Positions 51,384-62,330 of a DNA stretch of 64,000 nt are shown piece after piece; position 1 is the first letter of the stretch; every line of letters starts with the position of its first letter. The stretch comes from Phaseolus vulgaris. Its lineage: Eukaryota > Streptophyta > Magnoliopsida > Fabales > Fabaceae. A program made the translations under genes and the position numbers. The DNA is taken from NCBI RefSeq assembly GCF_000499845.2, contig NC_023749.2, positions 4,063,030 through 4,127,029 of the forward strand. The letters are read 5' to 3'. The notes below the pieces were generated by a model. It was not told where the DNA came from and did not search any database. It was given only the letters and a program-made list of their open reading frames with translations.

Positions 51384-52477
51384 GCATTGAGGGGATGATG
51401 AAATTGAAGACGAATTGCATGCTCTCTCTCACACAGAACCCTTCATTTTAGGCTTGCAACTAGTGCACCGGTTTGTTTATGCTCGTGTCTGTTTGTCCAC
51501 GTGTGATCTAAATAGTACTTTTTCCATTGTACTACCCGCTTCGGAAACCATACCTTAAACAAAAATGAAGGACGGTTTGTTTTCTAGTCTCTTCAGCGTA
51601 GCATGGCTATACATACCAATTCCTTTTAATTATGATACTTCTAAGTATACTACTTAAAAAAAACCTGTGGAGTGACACTACTAATTAACCAATTCTTCCC
51701 GAAAGTGTCCCAAACTATATTCAATCAAATACTAGGGAGCTTCCTGAAAGTCTCCCAAACTATATTCAATAAATATTTTGTTTGTTTTAATGACTATAAA
51801 TGGTATTTGTCCAGCAAAACCATAATGTAGGGAGCTACGAGGCACCCCGCTTCAATCATTAGACTTAAGTAGTCTGGCGACTAAAACCTACTCACTCGCT
51901 TCTGCCGTAGCCATAGCAAATTGTAGATCAAAATACGATCTCCCGCTGCTAATATGAGATGAGACTTTTGTAACCAGTAATCTACATGCAAGTTTTGGTT
52001 TTAATCTGGGTGTAACGATTAAAGTTGTAGCCTAAATTGAATAACCTGATCGTGTACGAAATTCTGAATCCTTTTTAGCTGAAGGAATCGTAAAATAAAA
52101 AAGAACAAATTAGGATCATTATAGCGATTAAATCTCTTATCTAAAACACATCTATACCATTGAACAATAGTACATCCCAAAATCACAAATATCCAATAAA
52201 ATAGTAACATTTCTTATGCACTAATAGTTTCTGTTTCAACAGATCCAAATCACGAAAAACAAATATTTATGAAAATCACCAAAATTCGTATTACAGTCGC
52301 TACAAATAAATGAAGTATGATCATATCAAGCATGATAGCTAGTCTACCAAACATGCAGTGGGTGGCCAATAAATTGCATATACTAAGTGTACAACTTCGG
52401 GATTCTTTACACACAGCTATCTGTAAGGATGCTAAAATCTCAGTAACAAAAAGAAAGGCCGAGTTGAGTGAAGTGCA
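51384..52477. other. Convergent intergenic region AGB1 / coatomer gamma
   Basis: About 1.1 kb between two stop codons, holding both 3' UTRs. The sequences CCAAACTATATTCAATCAAA and CCAAACTATATTCAATAAAT (near 51710 and 51758) form a short direct repeat about 50 bp apart. Nothing else is seen. Confidence 0.6.
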
Positions 52478-55400
52478 CTAGCCGCTAGCCACAATCTCAT
52501 GGATGGTGTCGCTGACAGTTTCATCCTCGGATCTGACAGACAGTTTCATCGCAACATCCTTTGGACCATCAAGTCCAAATGACAACCGCACAAGCACCTT
52601 CACATTCCCTATGAATACACCTGACAACAAGCATGTGTGTGACCTTGAATTGGGCGGGACTGTCTCGGTTCCCTGCAAATAGTGAACAACATATAAACAT
52701 TTTAATGTGATGCAGTAAAAGTTGTACAAATGACTCGTGACAATTTTAATGTAATGGGACCAGTCTTCTAAAAACAAACGTTTATGAAAGCAGCTATTGA
52801 CATCATTGGCTTACCTCACAAGGCTGCATACCAAGAAGATTGATGACAGTATTTACAGCTTCAGCCAAACTCTCCCTGGGACCAAGACCATATTCGTCCA
52901 CTCGCTCATAGTCAGGGCCCATGCTTTCCCATGCACCCCTGAAATTAGAGACCCCCACTTTCAATATGTAGTCTGCTGTGACAACCTCCATATCCTCTAG
53001 CTGGTATTCATCCTCAACACCATCATCTTCTGCCTCACCAGTGCTTGGGTCAACCTGATCAATATCCAATATATGTAGCATCATTAGATTTCCACACACA
53101 AGTATTATTGGCTTTATTTTCCACAAAATACCTATGGGAGAAAAATCAAATATGCTTCATGCTCAAAAAGATACACGCCATGATATACTCCAGGGTCTAA
53201 GTCTAGGACAAAAAAACCACAATGCTTCCAAAAGACAAAGGGTGAAGTACCTCTTTAACAATAAATTTCAGAACGTTAGAAAATTTTCCAGCAACTGGCA
53301 ATCCCTCAGGCTTCTCAAAAGCCACAAATGTCTGGCCCGGTGAATCATAAGGAAGAGATCTAAGAGGCTTTGAGAACACATCAGAGAATTCTTCTGCTTC
53401 AGATGCATCCACAATTACAATAACCTGGAAAAGTGGAATAAATTATTCAGAAGACCTGGAGTTGCATCATAGTATGAAATTATACAGTATCTATATTAGT
53501 CATTACATTTTCCAATAATTGTTCTGGTATCGTGTTTGTGCAGTTGTATTGAAACACGACATGCCTATCAAAAATGTGTTTGACAACATTAACTGCATAT
53601 TCTGTCTCCGCCTCAGTAAGTTCCACAGGTTCTGAAGACTGGTAACAATAATATCATAAGATACATAATACATATGGAAAAATAAAACAAAATAAAGATT
53701 GCGGCAATAATTGAGTAAAACAACCTTAAAAAGCTTCCCAAAGTTTGCAAACTCGGGAATGGATAGAAGCATCCTTTCATAGGAATCTATAGTAGATGAG
53801 GGAGCACGAGGAGGAGCACCCAAACCAGTAGGCTTTTTACCAGAGGCTTTCTTCTCCGCAAGAGGTTGAGATTTAACCTCCCTGGGCACTGAATCAATGT
53901 CAAAAGCCTCTTCTGAAGGCTCCTACATTCACATTAAAAACATGCAAATGTCCATGAGACCTTAACCAATGAAAAGGAAGAAAATAGGGAGAACTTACAA
54001 AGTTTTTCAAGCTAGTCTCCAGATTGACAAGTGGGATATCAAATGACCCGAAGAGGAAATCTTTCACATCTTCATCTGTCTCAACAACTGCGCCGTCACC
54101 TCCAAGTGTGTTCAAATAAAGTGTTGCTCGGTCACGGACCTGCAAAAAAATAAAAAATCATTCGGTTATAAATCAAAGCAAGTAATAGATTTAAAGTTTA
54201 AACACCTACAGAGTCACAAATTGTTATGACAGAAAATCACCTCATCATCGCTGTCAAAAAGACACCGCCTTAGCAGCACAAATATGCGGGGCTGCAAAGA
54301 GCAATAATTATGGGATTTAAATTAATCACAAATATCAACCAAAAAAACCAAAAAAAGTATAGGAGAAATGTAGAGAAAATTATTGATAAACAAAGGAGAG
54401 TAATACCTTTAATGCATCAACAGCAGCCCCAAACTTTGCCATTGTGCTAACAGCACTGGCCCTAACAGTCGCATTCTCAAGATGTACTCTGTTATAAATA
54501 TAACGAATATATTTGCTGGGGTCGGATGTTTTTGGCCCTTCAACTCCCAGGAAGTGCAGAATCTAAAGGATAGAGAGAAAGTAACATAAGATAAAAATCC
54601 AAAAAATGCACACAGTAAATGACAAAGGGCAAAACCAAAGTTACTACCTGTGTGGACAAATAAGTGAATTCACAGTCTTCAATAAACTCACAAAGATGAA
54701 GCAACCCACTTTCCTTGGCATCAGGGATATCTCTGATAAGAATCACAATTGAATCTACAATCGCTTTCTTGTAATCAAAACCACCTTCTTCCCTAAGAAT
54801 ATTACTTAGGAAATTCATCCTAAAAATAATAAGAGAAAAGAAATCAGTAGATTAGATTATTTGTCTAGGAAAACATTCAAATAAAAAATGTAACTTCTGG
54901 GGGGAAAGAAACATATAGAATGACATATACTCACAGAGATCTATATTTTAAAGGGAATTTTAAGCACAGTGATCGTATTGCTTCAACAACAACAATTTTG
55001 AACTCATCAGCAATATCAGACATGAAATTTGTAATCTGCTTCATAAGACGGTCCACGCTAGATTCATTTCCTGTCTTCAATAAAGTAGTGATGGCAAGTG
55101 TAGCAATGCTTCTGTTCTGGTCAGAGATTAAACTTTCCATGTCAATATTGCAGTTAGTCACTGCCATTGGATGTGTCATTGCCACCTGCAAAGTTCAAAA
55201 CCACACTCAAAACCATGTAAATAAAACAATGAATCCAGTTTAACACGTCTTATGACATTATCTGCATCGTTATGCTAAGGGAAATGAGCAGATTTTATGA
55301 TTTTCTATCAACTTCACCAAAATCATAGCATGCAAGAATGCAAAATGCTCACTTCAGAATGGAGGCTGTAATATATCCTTTGTAAAATTTTATAGCAGAA

Positions 55401-58400
55401 TGAAAAGGTCACTGAAATTAAAGTCATTAAAAAAGATTAACCTTGTTCAAGGTGCGGACAGCAGCAAATCTCAAGACTGGCTTGGACGAACTTAAGAAGA
55501 GCTGAAGAACTGTAATTGCTGGAGTTAATTCTCGGCTAGTTACTCCATTGAGTTCTGTAATTGACCTGGCTGCTTCAAAAATCACCATCTCTGACTTGTG
55601 ACGAAGGCAACTCTCAAGATAATCATAGAAAGGGCGGTCTGCAGATTGTGTGTTATTTCCTGACTCCCGAATTACCTGCAGTTCTTATGCTATATAAAGA
55701 TTATGGAAAAAATATCATTTCAGTTGGAACTATTAATTTTAGGGAAAACACACCTGACTTGTATAACGGATCAAAAGGCATTGGGCCAAAGGAGAGCGAA
55801 CATTTCCCCTAGTCAAGCTGGTAACCAGCTTGCTAATAGCTAGTCGATCATTCTGCCGTATCTGCAATGTTGTTCGCCACCATGTGTCAATGTCAGTACT
55901 CTATCTATATAGTTATTTTTTTACAATAATAGAAGTAGGATACTCAGAAAGGTAAAATCAAAATTATGAGATGTAGAATTTCCATCAGAATCATGCTCAA
56001 ACACTACACAAGACAAATATATACAATCAATGTGCAAAGGTTTACACTAATTTACCACTAGAGGTTAAAAGCATATAAACGTTTGTAAAACTAAAGTGAT
56101 ACCAAAACTTTTCACAATAGGGGCCACTTATAAACTACAGCTGTAGTTGAAGCTAAGTGAACGAATAGGAGTACGCCAAGGTCTCAGTCACAGGAGGTAG
56201 TATAAACCCATACAATGGACAAGAAACCAAAAAATCAATACAAACTCTGTAGTTCTATTTTAAGAAATATTGTCTTTCCTTTATTTTTTGTAAAATTACT
56301 TATTGAGGTTATACAGAAGTCAAATCCTTAAGATAAAAATGGATAGTTAACAGTACATGCTATGCTATAAGCACCTAGCAGCTGTCCCAAAAAACACCAA
56401 AGCAAGGTGACAGATATTTAGATGGCCAGTATTCTGAATTTTTTTTTCACAGTTTATATACAATAAATAAATTTTAAAAATTGATTAAAATTACTCAAAT
56501 TATGACATTCATAACAAATAATAAAAAGTAATAGGTGTCTCTCAAGTAAATATCCAAAGACTATCGTTATTATGTAGTTTAGTATATCCCATTATTATGC
56601 TTTAAATAAAAAAGTCAGACTGGACTCCATGAGGTCCAATGAACCAAAATAAAAGAGGAATAAACTCAATAAAAAACATTTGCAGGGGCCATTGGCCCAA
56701 TCCCCTCAACCCTGACACTGTGTTTACTATTACCCTAAGACCCCAGCAGATAAGCATGGTCTCCCCCTTCTTAGAAGATTAAATTGCAAATGGTGGAAAA
56801 ATGCAGACAGATTTGTGGATTGTATAGTTTGCAGACGAAGGAAGAGGAGGAAGGGGCTGCAGCCACAAAACAACACTTGTTTCATGAATCAAGATCCCAA
56901 TAAAAGTCCTGAAACAACACTGGTTTCAGAAGCAAAGCGAGTTTCAATGCATCTTCTGTGTAACAACTGCTTGGGCCGCAATTTTAGCTGTAAAAGGCAC
57001 TTCTCTGACCAAGGACAATGCAATACAACAGTCATTGGAGGAATTGTCGGGTGTCATGCCACATGGTGCAATATTGACATTATTGTGCTACTGACTATGT
57101 GAAAATGAATTTGATTGGTAAATCATCCAAAGGTTGTCATGAAATGAAACAATTATCCCAAACGCTTAAGCAGTTAGTGAAGGCACATGAATCTCATACA
57201 CTTTTTATGCAAGAGCTCTTTGGGCTTAAAAGATTTGTGTTTCAATTGAAAATTTACTAAGAAAATTGGGTGCAATAAGGATCAAACTCTGGACTACTTG
57301 GTCATAGAAGCTTTGATACATATGAAAAACCTTTATATCCAACAGGTTTAACACAGTTTAATGAAATAAATGTTCATCCTGAATATTCAATGAATTTTAA
57401 ATACAACAAAAATAAAAGTGACCATAAAAAGTACTCTTGCAACATATCCCAGTGGCTGATGAATTCTACTACAACACTGATTTACAAAATGGTCTGACAG
57501 GGCAACAAAGATTTTGGTTTTCAAGTGGAATTTATAGTAATACACCAAGAAACATAATTATAGGAATCTTACAATTCATGATTTGAATCACACAATTGGA
57601 TTAGTCATCGTTCATATCAAGTGAAGAATCACACATAACCATGAATCTTAAATACATAATTGAATTGGAATGATTTTGTATCACCAATATAAATGATGCA
57701 GTTCAACAATTAATTGTTTTTATGTTTATTTTTACTTCACTTTTACCACTTCATATCAAAGCAATTGAGTTGATAAGCTTAAACTTAAATGAAAAGAAAC
57801 CTGATTTTGTATCACCAATATAAATGATGCAGTTCAACAATTAATTTCTTTTTTTTTTTGTTTATTTTTACTTCACTTTTACCACTTCTTATCAATGCAA
57901 TTGAATGTTTGATAAGCTTAAACAGTTGAATGAAAAGGAACACCTTTGATCGCCCCTATTTGATTATTTAGATCTCTATTGTTATTCTTCTGAAATTGGG
58001 TTTCACATTGTCACTCATTTGTTTTATGCACTATATTGGGTTGTTCCATTACTCTATTTTTAATCTTCTAAAATAAAGGCTTCACATACTCAGGTATGAC
58101 TTGAGATTTTGTTTTGTGACACTTGTGGTGATTTTTAAGTTTAAAACTATTACGTTGAGCATTACACATCATTTGTCACATCATTTGAATTGTAAGATTC
58201 AGAAACACAATCAGGCAACATACCTGATGGAGCAAAGCCAGTGCATGAAATTGCACAAGAGCTGCCCTTGATTGAACAGCTTCTTGAACCTCATTGCTCC
58301 ACCTTTTTACAATCTCTGGAGATGTCTAATAAGGAGTTGTAAAATAAGCAGACCGCATATATGAAATATACAGAATTGAGGAATAGATTTTAATAATACC

Positions 58401-59703
58401 TGGAGCAGATGAATGCCGCTAACTAAGGCTGCACTTGCAACAACTGGATTCTTATCTACAATTCCTTGTTTCAGATATCGTTCTATTTGGGTGAGGAGTG
58501 TTCCATCTGTGATGCGACAAAGGACACGAATAGAATTAGCCCTGTACATATCAGTCTTACTAATCATGTCCTTCATGAGGGAGCTTGTAACGATAATAAC
58601 CTATTAAAAAAAAGGGAGATAGAACAGTCACAATCTCTGTATGCCATATGCAGACCATATATGTGAATCTGACTTTTAATAAAAATTATGAGAATTTTGA
58701 ACCTCATCCGCAGAGGGGGAAAGTTCCTTTATTATCAGGTACACCATTCTCCTTAACCCAAGATCTCGAGACTGAAAAAGCTTAGTCACAGCAAAGAAAA
58801 CTTCTGTGGCTTCGACCTATGAAATTACAACAAGAACAGACTACTGAAAAGGGGTTCATAACAACTCTAACATAGTACAACAAAGTCATTCTATCAACAA
58901 ACAGAAATCTCTGAAATAAATCTTGACCTTTGTAAATGTCTCTCCTTGGTTTAGTAGGTATAAAAGTTTCGTGATAACCTGGAAAAAACAAAAGATAACA
59001 AACATATGCAATGTCGAACTCAGCCATTGAATAAAAGAATTAAAACAAAAGATCAACTGAATAAAAAGTACGAAGAAAAACCTGTGAACATCTCCTAGCA
59101 TCTAGTTGTGGGTCATTAAAAACCCTGGCCTCCTGAAGAACAGCTCCCTTTTCAATTCCCAAAAAGGGAGAATAGTCAGCTGTTAAACAATCAAAACTAA
59201 TTAATAAAAATGAGCGTTGAGTCATTTATAATATATGCAGGACTCGTCACAATACACCAGCCAGACATGTGAACCAAAAAGAGAAGGAAAAAAAAGTTAT
59301 AAAATGTAGACTGTATATCAAGTATCAATTCGTCAATCATCACATAAACCTGCTCAAACAAGCAATTGCAATTTGCACATGATTAATGATCTGCATTGCA
59401 ACCTATACGTCCGGATCAATTGAAGTTTCTAAAACGACAACATATGAGAGGTGATTCGGAGTTCAAATCCAATCCAACCATCGTGATCTGAGCAAACCCT
59501 ACCGCATTCGCAACGGGAAAGGGAAATTAAACATTGGATCTGGAAGCGAGAGAGTGATCCGGCAGTGGCAACAAATAGAGAGGTACACGCAAACAAAGCA
59601 CAACAAAGAGAAGATCGAATTGCTAGAGAGAGAAAAGCAGAAGAATGAAATAATGACCTTCGTCATCGTGGTCATCGTCCTTCTTCACGAGCGGTTGAGC
59701 CAT
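52478..59703 (-). CDS. Coatomer subunit gamma (COPI coat)
   Basis: The start is ATG at 59703 ([15 protein letters not shown]; exon 1 is 59658-59703) and exon 2 is 59082-59179. About 18 exons are read. The others are near 58930-58980, 58700-58818, 58401-58600, 58224-58327, 55755-55862, 55442-55676, 54937-55187, 54650-54818, 54408-54562, 54243-54290, 54000-54140, 53727-53923, 53508-53640, 53250-53425, 52814-53055 and 52478-52673. The N-terminal adaptin-like alpha-solenoid ([37 protein letters not shown]) is followed by a linker ([15 protein letters not shown]) and a C-terminal appendage domain ending in HEIVASG. Gamma-COP is the large adaptor subunit of COPI. It binds cargo dilysine signals and ArfGAP for Golgi-to-ER transport. 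The protein looks full length (about 885 residues) with no frame break. Intron 6 is 2.36 kb and holds a 131-bp tandem duplication. The match to Arabidopsis At4g34450 fits the syntenic order. Confidence 0.96.
57672..57943 (-). repeat. 131-bp tandem duplication in a coatomer gamma intron
   Basis: Unit 1 (57672-57802) and unit 2 (57803 to about 57943) both start GATTTTGTATCACCAATATA and both contain TTTACTTCACTTTTACCACTTC and TTGATAAGCTTAAAC. The first 44 bases are identical. Unit 2 has a T-run expansion and small insertions, so the duplication is fairly recent. Confidence 0.92.
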
Positions 59704-59940
59704 CGGCGAAATGTACGAGATCTGGAAAGTGCGGAATCTGAAGTTTGTAGGTTCCCCTGCACTGCGAGTGCACCACTCAAGTTTACGAAGAAGGAAGAAG
59801 AATTATGGATCTTCAAGAGAACACAGAACAGAGAACAGAGAACAGAGAAGAAGGCTTTGTAGTTGTAGTATGAGATTCAGTGGATACTACCCACTGCTTC
59901 CTACCGTGTTACCCTCTCCCTCTTCGTAAATATGCCAAAA
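59704..59940 (-). promoter_or_regulatory. Coatomer gamma 5' leader with a heptanucleotide repeat
   Basis: On the gene's strand this is CT-rich, as plant 5' UTRs often are. Bases 59816-59853 contain three to four tandem GAACAGA units (TCTGTTC on the gene strand). The transcription start was not located. Confidence 0.5.
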
Positions 59941-62330
59941 TTATAATTTCTTATCTTATAATAAAACTTAACTAATTAAAATGTAAATTATTCAAAATAA
60001 TTTATACCTTTAGGATTCTCCATTTTAACTTGTTTTCCTTTTATACTTTCTTAATATTTTCTATTAATTTATTTTGATTATTTAGATATTTTATAAATAA
60101 AATATTAATTTATTTTGGTTATTTAGATATTTTATAATTTTAGAAGTTAATAAAGTAGTTTTTTAATTTTAAAATTTTATTTTATTTGTTTTCACTAACT
60201 ACCAAGAGTGTGGAGAGATTGATACATTAATTTGATTTTGTTGATACTTAGAAGAAGAGTAGAGAGATTTGTTACTTTTTATGTTTTAAACTGATATTCT
60301 TTTTTATTAAATAAATAGTTTTTAATTTTAAAATTTTATTTTATTTATTCTCACTTAGAAGAGATTGGTACATTAATTTTATTTTAAATATACATGAATT
60401 TATATTTAAATAAATATATATATATATATAAAGAATTGTTCCGCTAGTATATTTAAGAATTGCTTTTAGGGCTTTTCTTGTTCTTTGTATTTCCTTTTCG
60501 AAATCAGCCTTATTAGTTTCAAACTTTCATTTTTAGTTTGTGAAAATGTTATATTGTTAGTGTGGTCTTGCATCGTCTACGACATCATACTAATATCAAC
60601 ATGCATAAAATTTAGTTGACACGTAAAAAATACCCACTTCAAAAATCTTTACAATAATATAATAATATTTATAATTAAAAATAAATTAAATATAATTAAA
60701 ATATTAATTTATTAAAATGTTAAGTAATTGTTTTTATTGTAGACAATGTCAATGCATCATCACATATCGACACAGAACCTCACACCATCGTAAAAGAGAT
60801 GAAAAAGGAAAAAGGTGAAAAAAATAAGACAAAAAATAAACAAAATTGGAGAAAAAAATTAGAAATGCAAGCATAATAAAACAAACATATATAATTTAAA
60901 GCGGAAATTTTCTTTTTTTTAATAAAACTCATGTAAGGACGCATGTAACATTTGCTCTCTATCCAAAAAAAAATTGCATACACAAATGTAGTGAACCAAA
61001 AGACAACACTCGTTCAAGTTTATGATAAAAGCTGCAAAAAAACATGAAACACGGTTTCCTAAAGAGAAAAGTTACTTTTTAGGAGGGAGGGTGTGACCTA
61101 TGTTAAATGGCGTATCCGTGTCTATTCGTGTCGGACACAGACACTTGTAAAACATTTATCAGTGAAGTGTTCAATTCAAAAATATTTGTTGGATTTTTAA
61201 AAATTCTAACACGGTTTTAACACAATTTTAAAAGGTATAAATACAATAGTTTTATAAAAATTCAAATTTGTTGTATAAATTTTTATTATGATTATAAAAA
61301 TAAGGAACAAATCATTTTGAACCCATCATGAAAAATATTTTCATGCTCCCAAAAGAATCTCAAACATACTTTTGCACGTAAATATTTATTTTTAATTTAT
61401 ATAATTCAAAATTATATAATATATAGATTTGTGTCCCCGTATCCTACATTTTAGATATTATACGTATCTTCGTGTCCGTATCTGTGCTATATAAATGTGG
61501 ACACATAATAATTATTTGTTACTCATTTTATTGTCCGCTAAATACTTCCATAAAAAATACCTCTAATTTTTTTTATACTTGTAGGTATCATTAAATAAAT
61601 AATTTTTTAAAAATATAATTAAATAACTAAAAATATAATTCAAATAATAAATATTGTACAAACAAATTTAGCTTTTCTAAAAATGATCAAATAAGTTATA
61701 CTACAAATTACCACTACAAGAAAATTGGGATACCACATATTACGGACAAAAGTAAATATGTCACGAAAAATGCAATATTATCAACTGATCAAACCAATGA
61801 ACCCAAATGTTTAAAAATAAAAAAGAATAATAAACACGTTTTCTCTCTCTGTTAAGTGACGTGAAATTTATTTGTCGTATATAAAGACAAAAGACGAATG
61901 AATAAAATTGTACGATAAAAAATTAGTCTAAATATGAAAGCATACCTTGATGACATAACATAACATGAGAGTAAATTCAATCATAATACATTGGCATACA
62001 ACAAATCTTCAAGAATTATTCAAAACAATTAAATAATACTATTTGAATTTGAAGTTACTATTTTCAAAGTTTATATTTTTAAGGAATTATATTAGAGTTA
62101 CATTTTTCAGTCAATTAAATGTATTCAATAAATAAAATAATCATAAATTTAAGAAAACAAGAGACAAATTAAAGACAACATACCATTAATTTAATTGTAG
62201 ATACTTAATAGTTATTCTCTAAAAAAAATTAATAATAAATACAATAGCTAATAAGAAATTTATAATACTCTAATTAATTTTTTCTATAATTACCTTTTTG
62301 GTCCAAACATTAAGGATCAGTAACCAATTT
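59941..62330. other. AT-rich intergenic region, 2.4 kb
   Basis: Very AT-rich, with short internal duplications (TATTTAGATATTTTATAA occurs twice around 60080-60140) and a (TA)n stretch at about 60416-60431. It contains the second copy of the inverted dispersed repeat (61103-61490). No gene is seen. Confidence 0.5.
61103..61490 (+). repeat. Dispersed repeat, about 390 bp, inverted partner of 22595-22980
   Basis: Starts TAAATGGCGTATCCGTGTC and ends CGTGTCCGTATCTGTGCT. The reverse complement of 22595-22980 follows it throughout, including TTTTTATTATGATTATAAAAAT and TTAGATATTATACGTATCTT. The ends resemble imperfect inverted repeats (GGCGTATCCGTGTC against CGTGTCCGTATC is direct rather than inverted), so the transposon class is unclear. 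Confidence 0.8.
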
